Below, piece by piece: positions 44,019 through 53,891 of a stretch of 64,000 nt of DNA. A model generated the notes under the pieces. The model did no database searches. It had not been told where the DNA came from and was given only the letters and a program-made list of their open reading frames with translations. The position numbers and the translations under genes were made by a program. Numbering within the stretch: the stretch's first letter is position 1; each line of letters begins with the position of its first letter. The DNA lies in NCBI RefSeq assembly GCF_030160235.1, contig NZ_BSNY01000037.1, positions 1 to 64,000 of the forward strand, written 5' to 3'. The stretch comes from Mesorhizobium huakuii. GTDB lineage: Bacteria; Pseudomonadota; Alphaproteobacteria; Rhizobiales; Rhizobiaceae.

Positions 44019-45086
44019 ATGCACAAACGCCGTCTTGGTCGGACCGATCTCCTTGTGACCCAGATCTGCCTTGGTTCCATGACCTGGGGCCAGCAGAACA
44101 CCGAGGCCGAAGGCCACGCGCAGATGGATCTGGCTTTTTCGCGCGGCGTCAATTTCATCGACACCGCCGAGCTCTACTCGATCCCGCCAAAGGCGGAGAC
44201 GCAGGGGCGGACGGAAAAGATCATCGGCAGCTGGATGAAGGCCAAGGGCAATCGCGACAAGGTGATCCTTGCCTCCAAGGTCGTCGGCCGAACCGCCAAC
44301 ACCTGGTTTCGCGGCGACAGGCCATCGCAATTGGTGCGCGCCGATATTTTTGACGCCGTCGACAAATCCCTGGCCAAGCTCGGCACGGACTATCTCGATC
44401 TCTACCAGATCCACTGGCCGGAACGGGATATCCCCTGGGGTGCCAACCCGACGCGTATCGGCGCCGTGGCGCGCCGGCCCGATGCCGATGGCGCACCGGC
44501 CAACGAAACGCCGATCGCCGAGACGCTTGGCGTCTTTGATGAGCTGGTGAAGGCGGGAAAGATCCGCCATTTCGGCCTCTCGAACGAAAGTTCCTGGGGC
44601 GTCATGCGGTTTCTCGCCGAGGCCGACAAAGGGATCGGCCCGCGCGTTGCGTCGATCCAGAACGCCTACAATCTCGTCAACCGCACCTTCGAGGTGAATC
44701 TTGCCGAGGTCTGCGAGCGCGAACAGGTGTCGTTGCTGCCCTATTCGCCGCTGGCGCAGGGATACCTGACCGGCAAATACGACCATGGCGCCCGACCGCA
44801 GGGCTCGCGTTCGCAATTGTTCAATCGCGGCCAGCGCTACGAGACGCCGAATGCAGCCGAAGTGCTGCTCGAATACAATGAACTGGCGCGCTCCTTCGGC
44901 ATGGAGCCGGCGCTGTTTGCCAATGCCTATGTGTCGAGCCGGCCCTTCGTTACATCCAACATCATTGGCGCGACGACCATTCCGCAGCTCGAAATGGCAT
45001 TGTCTTCGGTAGATGTGGTCTGGACCGAGGAGATGCAGAAGGCGGTGGACGCGATCCACCAGCGGGTCGGTAATCCCTGTCCCTGA
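44019..45086 (+). CDS. aldo/keto reductase, Tas-like
   Basis: 355 residues from the ATG at 44019. Catalytic residues are visible: Asp and Tyr in NFIDTAELYS near 46-56, Lys in ILASKVVG near 86 and His in YQIHWPERD near 131. LPYSPLAQGYLTGKYD and TSNIIGATTIPQLE give the NADP-binding end. The subfamily is that of Tas/YajO-type NADPH reductases. It precedes the cysteine-desulfurase-like gene by 45 bases. Substrate unknown. Confidence 0.9.
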   Translation: MHKRRLGRTDLLVTQICLGSMTWGQQNTEAEGHAQMDLAFSRGVNFIDTAELYSIPPKAETQGRTEKIIGSWMKAKGNRDKVILASKVVGRTANTWFRGDRPSQLVRADIFDAVDKSLAKLGTDYLDLYQIHWPERDIPWGANPTRIGAVARRPDADGAPANETPIAETLGVFDELVKAGKIRHFGLSNESSWGVMRFLAEADKGIGPRVASIQNAYNLVNRTFEVNLAEVCEREQVSLLPYSPLAQGYLTGKYDHGARPQGSRSQLFNRGQRYETPNAAEVLLEYNELARSFGMEPALFANAYVSSRPFVTSNIIGATTIPQLEMALSSVDVVWTEEMQKAVDAIHQRVGNPCP

Positions 45087-45131
45087 TCGGCGGGGATAGA
45101 ATGATCATGGAATAACAAAGGGGTGGAGAGA

Positions 45132-46400
45132 ATGGTGGGTTTTTCGATCGAGGCCGTGCGTGGACAATTTCCAGCGCTTTCCCTGACCGACAAGGGGCGC
45201 CGTCGCATCTATCTCGACAATCCCGCCGGCACGCAGGTGCCGCAGGCCGTCGCCGATGCCGTGTCGCGCTGCCTGCTCACCACCAACGCCAATCTCGGTG
45301 GCTTTTTCGAAACGACGATCGCCGCTCAATCTGTCGTCGACGAGGCGCATCATGCGATGGCCGATTTTCTCGGCGCGGCGAGCCCCGAGGAAATCATCAT
45401 CGGCGCCAATATGACGACGCTGACGTATCACATGTCGCGCACGCTCGGCCGCACGCTGAAGCCCGGTGACGAGCTCATCCTCACCCGCATGGACCATGAG
45501 GGCAATGTGTCGCCCTGGCTGCAACTGGCCGAGGATCTTGGCCTCGTGGTGCGCTGGCTGCCATTCGATGAAATGAGCTGGCAGGTCGAAGAGGCGGCGC
45601 TGTCAGGCCTGCTGTCCGACAAGACACGGCTGGTCGCGTTGAATTATGCCTCGAACCTGACCGGCTCGATCAACCGGGTCAAAGCCCTGACCGCCATCGC
45701 AAAACAGGCCGGCGCCCTGGTCTATGTCGACGCCGTGCAGTTCGCGCCGCATGGCCTGATAGACGTGCAGGTGCTCGGCTGCGATTTCCTGATCTGCTCG
45801 GCCTATAAATTCTTCGGTCCGCATATGGGCATATTGTGGGGGCGGCGTGAAATCATCGATGGCCTGAAACCCTACAAATGCCGCTGTTCGTCCGATGGCC
45901 TGCCGGAGCGGTTCGAGCTTGGCACGCCGCAGATCGAGTTGATGGCCGGCCTCACGGCGGCGGTCGACTATTTTGCCCAGCTGGGTGCGGCAGGGGGCGA
46001 GAGTGGTTCGCGCAGGCAGAAGATCGCCAAGGCATTCGAAACCTGCATCGCCTATGAAAACCCGCTGGCGCAAAGGCTGATCGACGGCCTGTCCGACATT
46101 TCAGGCCTGACCATCCACGGCATCACCGATCCGAAACGGCTCGGCGATCGCGTGCCGACTGTCTCCTTCACCGTTGACGGCATCGTGCCGGAGACGATCG
46201 TGCGACAGATGAACGCCGAGAACATCTTCCTGTGGTCCGGTCACAACTATGCCTGGGAGATCGTCCACCAGCTCGGCATTCCGGCCGAGCAGGGCGTCGT
46301 GCGCATCGGCATCGCGCATTACAACACGGCGGCTGAGATCGACGAGACGCTCGAGAGCGTGCACCGGATCATCGCCATGCTCAGGCAGCAGCGGTCCTGA
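45132..46400 (+). CDS. cysteine desulfurase-like protein (VC1184 type)
   Basis: 422 residues; the ATG at 45132 follows GGAGAG, better than a GTG nine bases upstream. The fold-type I aminotransferase V family: PLP lysine K226 in ICSAYKFFGPHMG, Asp near 200 in VYVDAVQFAPHG, and the N-terminal IYLDNPAGTQVPQAVADAV. The cysteine needed for sulfur transfer in SufS/IscS is not obvious, and this subgroup has no defined reaction, so desulfurase activity should not be assumed. Confidence 0.85.
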   Translation: MVGFSIEAVRGQFPALSLTDKGRRRIYLDNPAGTQVPQAVADAVSRCLLTTNANLGGFFETTIAAQSVVDEAHHAMADFLGAASPEEIIIGANMTTLTYHMSRTLGRTLKPGDELILTRMDHEGNVSPWLQLAEDLGLVVRWLPFDEMSWQVEEAALSGLLSDKTRLVALNYASNLTGSINRVKALTAIAKQAGALVYVDAVQFAPHGLIDVQVLGCDFLICSAYKFFGPHMGILWGRREIIDGLKPYKCRCSSDGLPERFELGTPQIELMAGLTAAVDYFAQLGAAGGESGSRRQKIAKAFETCIAYENPLAQRLIDGLSDISGLTIHGITDPKRLGDRVPTVSFTVDGIVPETIVRQMNAENIFLWSGHNYAWEIVHQLGIPAEQGVVRIGIAHYNTAAEIDETLESVHRIIAMLRQQRS

Positions 46401-46415
46401 CGCCAGGAGAAGCCG

Positions 46416-47444
46416 TCACCGCACCTTGCTGCCGAAGCCGGTGAGGAAGGCGGTTAGGTTGTCGCCAAGCGCATCGCAGAGATAGCCGCCCTCCTGGACG
46501 ATGACGCTGGGCAGGCCGAGCCCGGCAATCGCCTCGCCAATGCGGGAGAAGCCGGGCGTCGTCACTGAAAGCCCGCCGAACGGATCGCCTTCGAAGGCGT
46601 CTAGGCCGAGCGCCACAACCAGCGCATCCGGCGAAAAGGCGCGGATACGCTGGAACGCCACCTCGAGCGCTTCCAGAAACGCCGCGTCGGCGGATTTGCG
46701 CGGCAGCGGCAGGTTGAAATTATAGCCAAGGCCCGGCCCTTCGCCGCGCTCGTCGGCATGGCCCCAGAAGAACGGGTAGAACCGCACCGGGTCGGCATGC
46801 AGCGAGACGGTGAGCACGTCGGGCCGGGCATAGAAGATGCCTTGCGTGCCGTTGCCGTGGTGCAGGTCGACATCAAGGATCGCCACCCGCGCCGCCTGCT
46901 TGCGCAGCACCTGCGCCGCAACCGCCGAATTGTTGATGAAGCAGAAGCCGCCGGCGACATCGGCAAAGGCATGGTGGCCGGGCGGGCGGCACAGTGTATA
47001 GGCGGCCGGCGCGCCTGCCATCACCGTTTCGGCGGCTTCGACGGCGCTCCACGCGCTCCACAGCGCGCTTTGCCAGGTTTCGCCCGAGATCGGGCAAGCG
47101 GTGTCGGCCATATGGTAGCCGGCCTGGCCAACGGCCGAGGCCGGATAGGAGCCGTTGCGCGCGATCGGATGGATGTTGGGGATCACTTCCGCCGAGGCGC
47201 CCTCGATGCGCTGCCAGCGCTCAAAAATATGTTCGAGGAAGTCGAGATATTCGGGCGTGTGCACCGCCGAGACCGGGCCGAGCCCGTGATTGCGCGGCCG
47301 TTCGATCGCGCAGCCGGCGGATTTCGCGCCGGCTAACAATCTTTCGACGCGCTCGGGCTTCTCCGGATTGGGCTGCGCCGCGCCACTGGAAAGAAAGGCC
47401 TTTGGGTCGTGGCGTTTCTGCTCTTCGGCATAAAAGGCCTTCAT
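46416..47444 (-). CDS. histone deacetylase/acetylpolyamine amidohydrolase-like protein
   Basis: 342 residues. The zinc-dependent deacetylase fold shows the PGHHAFADVAGGFCFINNSA segment at about 154-173 (two catalytic histidines), DVDLHHGNGTQGIFY near 193-207 (Asp and His ligands) and the LGLDAFEGDPFGGL segment near 270 with another Asp. Members remove acetyl groups from acetylated polyamines or other small amines. It overlaps a GNAT gene by 4 bases (ATGA), an acetylase-deacetylase pair. Confidence 0.92.
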   Translation of the reverse strand: MKAFYAEEQKRHDPKAFLSSGAAQPNPEKPERVERLLAGAKSAGCAIERPRNHGLGPVSAVHTPEYLDFLEHIFERWQRIEGASAEVIPNIHPIARNGSYPASAVGQAGYHMADTACPISGETWQSALWSAWSAVEAAETVMAGAPAAYTLCRPPGHHAFADVAGGFCFINNSAVAAQVLRKQAARVAILDVDLHHGNGTQGIFYARPDVLTVSLHADPVRFYPFFWGHADERGEGPGLGYNFNLPLPRKSADAAFLEALEVAFQRIRAFSPDALVVALGLDAFEGDPFGGLSVTTPGFSRIGEAIAGLGLPSVIVQEGGYLCDALGDNLTAFLTGFGSKVR

Positions 47445-47962
47445 TCCTGCTCCTCCGGCGCGTCGGCGAAAGCAAAGAACGCCTCGCCGATGATCTTCTG
47501 CGTCTGTTCGTAACTCGACCAGGCGATGCCCAGCCTTTCGTAGAAGGCCTTGGCGCCCTCATTGTCGGTGTCGACCGACAGCCTGAGATAGACGCCGCCT
47601 TCCTTGCGGCATTCCGCAGCAACACGCCGCAACAGCCGCTCGCCGATCTTGCGGCCACGGAACCGGTCCTCGACATAGAGGTCCTGAACATAGACGCCGG
47701 GCCGCCCCATCCAGGTCGAGAAGATCGGGAAATGCAGGCACAGGCCAGCGAATTCGCCGCCCACTTCGGCGATCAGGGTGGAGAAGGCGGGCTTTTCACC
47801 AAAGCCGTAGCGGCGGAGATCTTCTGGTGTGGAGGTGATCTCCTGATGCGCGCCGATATGGGTGCCGAGTTTGAGAAGCGCGGCGTGGATGGTCTCGGCG
47901 TCCTCGATCCGCCCGGGACGGATGACGGTATCGCTGGTCGCGGTCTGGATCTCATTTGCCAT
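47441..47962 (-). CDS. GNAT-family N-acetyltransferase
   Basis: 173 residues. The acetyl-CoA site (Arg/Gln-x-x-Gly-x-Gly/Ala) is in LYVEDRFRGRKIGERLLRRV near 94-113, followed by YLRLSVDTDNEGAKAFYERL. The sequence resembles diamine N-acetyltransferases (SpeG/SAT type) by the GRPGVYVQDLYVEDRF segment, which would fit the deacetylase next to it, but the substrate is unproved. It starts 3 bases after the DUF523 gene. Confidence 0.88.
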   Translation of the reverse strand: MANEIQTATSDTVIRPGRIEDAETIHAALLKLGTHIGAHQEITSTPEDLRRYGFGEKPAFSTLIAEVGGEFAGLCLHFPIFSTWMGRPGVYVQDLYVEDRFRGRKIGERLLRRVAAECRKEGGVYLRLSVDTDNEGAKAFYERLGIAWSSYEQTQKIIGEAFFAFADAPEEQE

Positions 47963-47965
47963 GGA

Positions 47966-48469
47966 TCAGGCCGTGGCCTCAGTTGAACCGGGCTTGTTCA
48001 GGAGATCATCAAGGTCGCCGATATTGTCTTCCGAGAAGACGCGAATGCCGTTGGCTTCCAATAGAGCGGCGGTCGTGCCGCGACCGGCTACGCGCTTGCC
48101 TGAAAAACTGCCGTCGAAGACGAAGCTGCTGCCGCAGGATGGACTTCCGTCGGTAAGAACCGCATAGCGACATCCTGTTTCCTGGGCGAGTTCGAGCGCA
48201 AGCTGCCCGGCTTCGAGATAAAGTGCGGTCACATCGCTCCCCGTCTGCTCGATCACTTGACCCTGGCCGTGAAGCACAGCGTCGGCTGTGCCGTGAATTT
48301 CTGCTGCAGGACGCGGCGTGGAGAAGCCTGCGGCGACCTCTGGACAGATTTGCACGACCCGTCCTTCCGCCTGCCAGCGTGTCAGCACGGGATGGCCGTT
48401 CAGCCGGTACGAGCCGTTGTAGCGGACATGGCTGCCGAGCAGGCAGGCGGAGACGAGAACCCTTTCCAT
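47966..48469 (-). CDS. DUF523 domain protein
   Basis: 167 residues. DUF523 proteins share the N-terminal VLVSACLLGSHVRYNGSYR and the RYAVLTDGSPSCGSSFVFDG region with conserved cysteines (C9, C42, C111) that resemble metal or cluster ligands. Their function is unknown. Its start follows AAGGAG well. It lies 20 bases from the BKACE gene upstream and 3 bases from the GNAT gene downstream, joining the enzyme group to the acetylation pair. Confidence 0.9.
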   Translation of the reverse strand: MERVLVSACLLGSHVRYNGSYRLNGHPVLTRWQAEGRVVQICPEVAAGFSTPRPAAEIHGTADAVLHGQGQVIEQTGSDVTALYLEAGQLALELAQETGCRYAVLTDGSPSCGSSFVFDGSFSGKRVAGRGTTAALLEANGIRVFSEDNIGDLDDLLNKPGSTEATA

Positions 48470-48488
48470 ATCGGCTCCTTCCTTGCTT

Positions 48489-49418
48489 CTAGAAAGCCAC
48501 CCGGTCGCCGCCCTTCAGCGCCAGCATCTCACGCGCTTCGGCCGGCGTGGCAACTTCCAGCGACAGGCCGTCGAGAATGCCACGGATGCGGCGCACCTGG
48601 TCGGCATTGGATTTCGCCAGCTGGCGGCCGTCGTAGAGGCTGTCTTCCAGCCCGACACGAACATTGCCGCCCATAGCCGCGGCGATCGAGATCAGCGGCA
48701 TCTGTTGGCGGCCGGCGGCCAGCACCGAGAACTGGTAGCTGTCGCCGAACAATTTGTCGGCGATGCGCTTCATATGGATGAGATTGTCCGGATCGGCGCC
48801 GATGCCGCCCAGAATGCCCAGCACGAACTGGATGAACAGCGGCCCCGACACCAGGCCGCGGTCGCGGAAATGCGCCAGCGAATAGAGATGGCCGACATCG
48901 TAGCATTCGAATTCGAAGCGCGTGCCGCAGCCCTTGCCCAACCTTTCAAGCACGCCTTCCATATCGGCGAAGGTGTTCTTGAAGATCGTGTCGCGGGTAG
49001 CTTCGAGCAGCTTCGGCTCCCATTCGTGCTGCCATTCGCGTGGCTTGTCGAGCATCGGGAACAGCGCAAAATTCATCGAGCCCATATTGAGCGAGCACAT
49101 TTCGGGCTCCGCCCGCAATGGGGCTGCCAGCCGCTGGTCCAGCGTCATCAGCGACGACCCGCCAGTGGTGATGTTGATCACCGCATCGGTCGCCTGCTTG
49201 ATGCGCGGCAAGAACTGCATGAAGACGTCAGGATCGGCGGTCGGCCGGCCGTCTTTGGGGTCGCGGGCGTGCAGATGCAGGATCGACGCGCCGGCTTCCG
49301 CGGCAGCGATGGCATCCGCCGCGATCTGGTCCGGCGTCACCGGCAGATAGGGCGACATGGACGGCGTGTGCACCGAGCCGGTGACGGCGCAGGTGATGAT
49401 GACTTTTCGCGGCGCCAT
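48489..49418 (-). CDS. BKACE family (3-keto acid cleavage, DUF849) enzyme
   Basis: 309 residues from the ATG at 49418. Metal ligands H48 and H50 are in ASILHLHARDPKDG; NITTGGSSL (near 80-90) and FECYDVGHL (near 172) supply more of the active site. BKACE enzymes condense a beta-keto acid with acetyl-CoA to give a CoA ester of the shortened acid plus acetoacetate. The typed substrate group cannot be told from sequence. Four bases separate it from the aminotransferase gene, indicating one transcript. Confidence 0.93.
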   Translation of the reverse strand: MAPRKVIITCAVTGSVHTPSMSPYLPVTPDQIAADAIAAAEAGASILHLHARDPKDGRPTADPDVFMQFLPRIKQATDAVINITTGGSSLMTLDQRLAAPLRAEPEMCSLNMGSMNFALFPMLDKPREWQHEWEPKLLEATRDTIFKNTFADMEGVLERLGKGCGTRFEFECYDVGHLYSLAHFRDRGLVSGPLFIQFVLGILGGIGADPDNLIHMKRIADKLFGDSYQFSVLAAGRQQMPLISIAAAMGGNVRVGLEDSLYDGRQLAKSNADQVRRIRGILDGLSLEVATPAEAREMLALKGGDRVAF

Positions 49419-49422
49419 TCCC

Positions 49423-50808
49423 TTACCCCCGGCCTTCGACCGGCAGGTCGAGCTCTGATGCCAGGACCTCCAGCGAGTCACCAATGATGGAGATGATCTC
49501 GCCGAGCTGCTCGCTGGTGACGATCATCGGCGGCGCGACCATGAAATTGTCGCCGTCGACACCGCCCTTGACCTTCCGGCCATAGATGATCAGCCCACGC
49601 TCGTAGGTGAGGTCGAGCAGACGCTGCGTCGCCTTCTTGCTCTGGTCGATCGGCCGCAGCGTTTCTGGATCGGCAACCATTTCGGCGCCGGTCAGCAGGC
49701 CCTTGCCGCGCACGTCGGCGATGAACGGGAAGCGCTTTGCCAACTCCCTCAGTCCGTTCATCAGCACGTCGCCCATGGCCGCCGCGTTGGCGATCAGGTC
49801 GAGCCGGTCCATCTCGCCGAGCACGGCAAGGCCGGCGGCACAAGCGAGCGGATTGCCGGCATAGGTATGGCCATGCTGGAAGCCGCCGGAGGCGAGCAGC
49901 GGCTGTACCAGCCGCATTGGAGCCGCCAGTGCGCCGAGCGGGGCATAACCCGAACCCAGCCCCTTCGACAGCGCGACGATATCCGGCTTGCAGCTCCAGT
50001 GATCGCCGCCGAGGAATTTACCGGTGCGGCCGGCGCCGCACATCACTTCGTCATGGATGAGCAGGATGCCGTAGCGGTCGCAGATTTCGCGAATGCGCGG
50101 ATAGTAGCTGTCCGGCGCCACCAGCGCGGCGGTCGCCGCACCACCGATAGGCTCCATGATGAAGGCGACGACGCTCTCCGGGCCCTCGGCCAGGATCTTC
50201 TCTTCCAGCATGTCGGCATAGCGGACGCCGCGCTGCTCCATCGAAAGATTGTCGCGGTCGCGCCAGGCGGTCGGTGCCGGCACGGTCGGCATCACCCGCA
50301 TCATTGGCGTGAAGGTCTCGGCCAGAGCGTCGTCGCCGGTGATGGAGAGCGAACCCAGCGTACCGCCATGATAGGAGGGGAAGCGCGTGATCACCTTCCA
50401 ACGGCTGGCCTGGCCGGTGGCGACAGCCCATTGCCGCGCCAGCTTGATGCAGGATTCCGTCGCTTCCGAGCCGCCCGAGACGAAGAAGATGCGATCCATG
50501 CCTTCCGGCAGCTTGGCCGCGAGTTCACGCGCCAGTTCTTCCGCTGGCTCATTCTCGAAATGCAGCCGATAGGCGAAGGTGGCGCGGTCCATCTGCCGCT
50601 TCATGGCGTCCAGCACATTGCGGTTGGAATGGCCGATATTGGCGACCATCGGCCCGCTCGATCCGTCGATGAACCGGCGGCCGTCCTGCGTCCACATATA
50701 GATGCCCTCGGCGCGATCGATCAGCGGCCGGCGCAGGCTGGAAAGGTAGAACAGATGCGATTGACGCCGGGCCTCGGTATCTGGAGCGGCGGTCTGGGTC
50801 TTCGACAT
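49423..50808 (-). CDS. class III (omega-type) aminotransferase
   Basis: 461 residues from the ATG at 50808 (a second ATG at 50841 is in the preceding gene). The PLP lysine is K282 in PDIVALSKGLGSGYAPLGA, the Asp is in LLIHDEVMCGAGRTGKF near 250, and FFVSGGSEATESCIKLAR near 110 is the family pattern. Class III enzymes transfer omega-amino or beta-amino groups to pyruvate or 2-oxoglutarate. Position between a dimethylformamidase-like hydrolase and the BKACE suggests it produces a beta-keto acid for the latter. Confidence 0.93.
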   Translation of the reverse strand: MSKTQTAAPDTEARRQSHLFYLSSLRRPLIDRAEGIYMWTQDGRRFIDGSSGPMVANIGHSNRNVLDAMKRQMDRATFAYRLHFENEPAEELARELAAKLPEGMDRIFFVSGGSEATESCIKLARQWAVATGQASRWKVITRFPSYHGGTLGSLSITGDDALAETFTPMMRVMPTVPAPTAWRDRDNLSMEQRGVRYADMLEEKILAEGPESVVAFIMEPIGGAATAALVAPDSYYPRIREICDRYGILLIHDEVMCGAGRTGKFLGGDHWSCKPDIVALSKGLGSGYAPLGALAAPMRLVQPLLASGGFQHGHTYAGNPLACAAGLAVLGEMDRLDLIANAAAMGDVLMNGLRELAKRFPFIADVRGKGLLTGAEMVADPETLRPIDQSKKATQRLLDLTYERGLIIYGRKVKGGVDGDNFMVAPPMIVTSEQLGEIISIIGDSLEVLASELDLPVEGRG

Positions 50809-50809
50809 G

Positions 50810-52453
50810 TCAGGACTTTCCAAGGTAGCGATCAAGGACATTTTGGGTGACGCGTTCGACCATCGGGTCTCGTCTTAGCAGGCCGGCGACCCATTCGCAG
50901 CTTCCAGCGTGGAACACCTCGCCTTTGCCGCGCGGGAAATTGACGATCATGCCGTTGCCGCGTTTGACTTTTTCAAGATTGGCGTCGCTCGCATCTCCGA
51001 ACAAAGTCTCGGCGGTGAAGCGGCCATCCTCGTCGGTGAGGAACTGGTCCTCGATCGGGATATCGGCGCTTTCCTCGACCTGGCTCGCCATGCCGACCGC
51101 CAGCACTTGCAGCCCGTCCGGCGCGCCGCTGGCCGCTGTGGGATAGGGCAGGCCGCCACGGATCTCGAAGTCGAGCCCGTCGACCTCGTAGCCATAGACA
51201 TGGCTGTCGGCACCGAGCAGATCGCCATAATAGATGCCGGTGCCCGCGAAGGCCCAGTGTTCCGGCCGGTAGACCGGAAAACCACGCACGCCACGCGGCG
51301 CGCAGCCGCCCCAGCCGGCATAGACGCCGCGCGTGGCGTTGAGCCCGAAGGTCGCAGAGCCCGGCCGGCCGATTTCCGGCGCCTCCCAGGAGTTGGTGGC
51401 GCGGGTCACGTCGCCACCGCGATAGGCCGGATCCTCGGCGCGGGCGCGGTACTTGTAGCAGACCTGCCGGCGACCCTCGTCTTCCAGCCGCGTTTGCCAC
51501 ATGAAATTGCCGGCAAAGCGCGCCGCATGGCCGCCGCGCTCGACGTAGCTGTCGACCGCATCGCGCATTTCCCAGGTCCAGTATTCGTCGTGGCCGACGA
51601 AGACGGCACAGTCGTAGCCGCTGAGAATGTCGGGCGAAAAATGCAGATCGTGCTGGCTCACGAGATCGACGGCATAGCCGGCCCGCTCCGCGAAGCGGAA
51701 GAAGTGGCTGTCGTAGCTCGCCCAGCCGGACGAGGCGTATTTCTTCGAATGACCGGTGGCCAGCGCCCACTCCATATGCGGATAACGCGGCACCGTCTTC
51801 GGTGGCACGGCGACCTCCAGCGGCACGCGCGGCGCATCCCTGGGCAGCATGACGAAGCCGCGGCACCAGGGGCGCTGCGTCGACACGATGGGTGAATATT
51901 GATCGCGGTCCGGCCCGGTGATGCCCTGATAATGGTTGGAGCCGCCCCATGTGTTGTAGGCAAGCCAGGTGCCAGTCGCCGCAACCTGCAGCACACGGCC
52001 GGGCTTCTTGCCTGGCTGCGGGGAGACAATGAAAAGATGGTGGCTGTGGATCGGCTTGCCATCCCGACCATCGGCAATCAGCGTTATCCGATAGGCGCCG
52101 GACGGCCAGTCGCTGCCGACACGGAATTCGAACGAAGCCTCCCAGCCGCAGCCTTCAGCCGAGCACTGGTCCGGACTGTCTTGCCAGCGCGATGCAACGC
52201 CCAATTTCTCGAACATTCTAGTCTCGCTGCCGCCGTCGCGGGCAATCGTCATGCTGAACGCCGACGCTGTGGAGCTGACATGCAGCGTCACCATCTCGCC
52301 GGCGCGGTAGGAAAAACGATCCGAGTAGCACCAGATTTCGCCGCGCTCGCCATCCATGCCTGGCCATTCATAGTAATGGCCGCGCACCGCGTGGCGACGC
52401 TGCTCCGGCGTCAGCCCGAAATCGGGGAATTCCGTAGGTAGTCTGCTCATCAT
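50810..52453 (-). CDS. N,N-dimethylformamidase beta-subunit-like protein
   Basis: 547 residues, shorter than DmfA2 (762). The iron-site pattern seems to be kept: Y166 in TGTWLAYNTWGGSNHYQG and E290 in CAVFVGHDEYWTWEMRDA with H288 before it, comparable (from memory) with Tyr, Glu and His of the DmfA2 centre. A second conserved tyrosine of that site is not clear. The N-terminal 150 residues form the Ig-like region. The alpha subunit of dimethylformamidase is not encoded here. Probably an amidohydrolase acting on an N-substituted formamide or amide; the real substrate is unknown. Confidence 0.8.
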   Translation of the reverse strand: MMSRLPTEFPDFGLTPEQRRHAVRGHYYEWPGMDGERGEIWCYSDRFSYRAGEMVTLHVSSTASAFSMTIARDGGSETRMFEKLGVASRWQDSPDQCSAEGCGWEASFEFRVGSDWPSGAYRITLIADGRDGKPIHSHHLFIVSPQPGKKPGRVLQVAATGTWLAYNTWGGSNHYQGITGPDRDQYSPIVSTQRPWCRGFVMLPRDAPRVPLEVAVPPKTVPRYPHMEWALATGHSKKYASSGWASYDSHFFRFAERAGYAVDLVSQHDLHFSPDILSGYDCAVFVGHDEYWTWEMRDAVDSYVERGGHAARFAGNFMWQTRLEDEGRRQVCYKYRARAEDPAYRGGDVTRATNSWEAPEIGRPGSATFGLNATRGVYAGWGGCAPRGVRGFPVYRPEHWAFAGTGIYYGDLLGADSHVYGYEVDGLDFEIRGGLPYPTAASGAPDGLQVLAVGMASQVEESADIPIEDQFLTDEDGRFTAETLFGDASDANLEKVKRGNGMIVNFPRGKGEVFHAGSCEWVAGLLRRDPMVERVTQNVLDRYLGKS

Positions 52454-52458
52454 CGTAC

Positions 52459-53223
52459 TCAGGCGGAAAGATACTTCTTGAGGAAACTGCGGGTGCGCTC
52501 CTTCTGCGGCGCGCGGAACATGTCGCCTGGCGGACCTTCTTCCACCACCACGCCGCCATCCATGAACAGCACCCTGTCGGCGACTTCACCGGCAAAGCGC
52601 ATCTCATGTGTTACGATGAGCATGGTCATGTGTTCGGCGGCAAGCTGTTTCATCACCGCGTTGACCTCGTCCACCCGTTCGGGATCGAGCGCCGAAGTGG
52701 CCTCATCGAACAGCATCACCTTAGGTTGCATGGCCAGCGCACGTGCAATCGCCACGCGCTGCTTCTGGCCGCCCGAAAGCCGGGAGGGATAGGTGTCGAT
52801 CTTGTCGGCGAGCCCGACCTTGGACAACAGCCCACGCGCCAAGCCCCTGGCCTCGGCTTTCGCCATGCCTCTCAGGATCACCGGCCCCATCGTGATGTTC
52901 TGGATCACTGTCAGGTGCGGGAACAGATTGAAGTGCTGGAACACCATGCCCATCTGCTGGCGCACCTTGTTGATGTGCCGTTCGAAAGCTTGGCCGCGAA
53001 GCGGCTGGTTGACCTGCAGGCCATCGAGCCAGACTTCGCCACCGTTCAAGTTTTCAAGATGATTGATCGAGCGCAGCAGCGTGCTCTTGCCCGAGCCGCT
53101 CGGCCCGATGATCGCCACGATCTGCCCCCGCTCGACCGACAAATCTATGCCTTTCAGGACCTCGACGGCGCCAAAGGATTTGCGCGCGCCGCGAACCTCG
53201 ACCATTGGCTGCCGCAAGCTCAT
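52459..53223 (-). CDS. polar amino-acid ABC transporter ATP-binding protein
   Basis: 254 residues from the ATG at 53223, which overlaps the permease stop (ATGA). Walker [10 protein letters not shown] is at 40-48, the signature [19 protein letters not shown] lies near 143-161 and Walker B is [12 protein letters not shown] near 166-177. It powers the importer formed with the next three genes. A long in-frame extension further upstream is a shadow of the permease gene and is not used. Confidence 0.96.
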   Translation of the reverse strand: MSLRQPMVEVRGARKSFGAVEVLKGIDLSVERGQIVAIIGPSGSGKSTLLRSINHLENLNGGEVWLDGLQVNQPLRGQAFERHINKVRQQMGMVFQHFNLFPHLTVIQNITMGPVILRGMAKAEARGLARGLLSKVGLADKIDTYPSRLSGGQKQRVAIARALAMQPKVMLFDEATSALDPERVDEVNAVMKQLAAEHMTMLIVTHEMRFAGEVADRVLFMDGGVVVEEGPPGDMFRAPQKERTRSFLKKYLSA

Positions 53224-53879
53224 CGGGAAACCTCCACATTGCGTTCGAACCGACGCAGACCTGCTTCGAGCACCAGGTTGAGAATGTAGTAGAGCGCCGC
53301 CGCCGTGATGTAGAACTCGAAAGGGCGGAAGGTTTCGCTGATCGCCAGCTGCGCCGAATGGACGAGTTCCGCGATGCCGATGACGGAGACAATCGAGGAT
53401 TCCTTCAGTAGCGCGATCAGGTTGCTTCCGATTGGCGGAGCCGTGTTGCGGATTGCCTGCGGTATCACGACATAGCGCAGCGTCTGCAACTTGCCGAACC
53501 CGATGCTGCGTGCGCCTTCCGTCTGGCCGACATCGACCGCCACGATTCCGGCGCGGATGACGTCCGCATTGTAGACGGCGAAATGCAGGCCAAGCCCGAT
53601 GATGCCGGCGGCGAGGGCAGGAATGTCGATGCCGATTTGTACCAGGCCGAAATAGATCAGGAACAGCTGCAGCAGCAGCGGCGTGCCCATGAACACCCAC
53701 ATGAAGGCGCGCACGGGATAGGCGACGACTACCGGCGCGTAGAGAACCGTGACCGCGAAGAGAATACCAAAGACGAAGCTGAGCGCGCCTGCAGAGACCG
53801 TGAGCAGCGCAGTCCACCAGGCGCCAGTCAACAAGAGATCCCAGTAGGGCACGACGACGCTGAAATCGAGACCTTGCAT
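53220..53879 (-). CDS. polar amino-acid ABC transporter permease
   Basis: 219 residues, about five membrane helices. The EAA-type loop that contacts the ATPase is [20 protein letters not shown] near 110-129, and [20 protein letters not shown] follows. Typical of HisM/HisQ-type permeases that import polar amino acids and opines. Twelve bases separate it from the second permease. Confidence 0.95.
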   Translation of the reverse strand: MQGLDFSVVVPYWDLLLTGAWWTALLTVSAGALSFVFGILFAVTVLYAPVVVAYPVRAFMWVFMGTPLLLQLFLIYFGLVQIGIDIPALAAGIIGLGLHFAVYNADVIRAGIVAVDVGQTEGARSIGFGKLQTLRYVVIPQAIRNTAPPIGSNLIALLKESSIVSVIGIAELVHSAQLAISETFRPFEFYITAAALYYILNLVLEAGLRRFERNVEVSR

Positions 53880-53891
53880 CGCGCTATCCGA

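Noticed and set aside
48489-49484. Longer start for the BKACE gene at 49484
   Set aside because: It lies inside the aminotransferase gene and adds 22 residues without family similarity.
53224-53817. In-frame extension of the ABC ATPase gene upstream of 53223
   Set aside because: It runs through the permease gene in another frame; the ATG at 53223 with overlap to the permease stop is the normal start.
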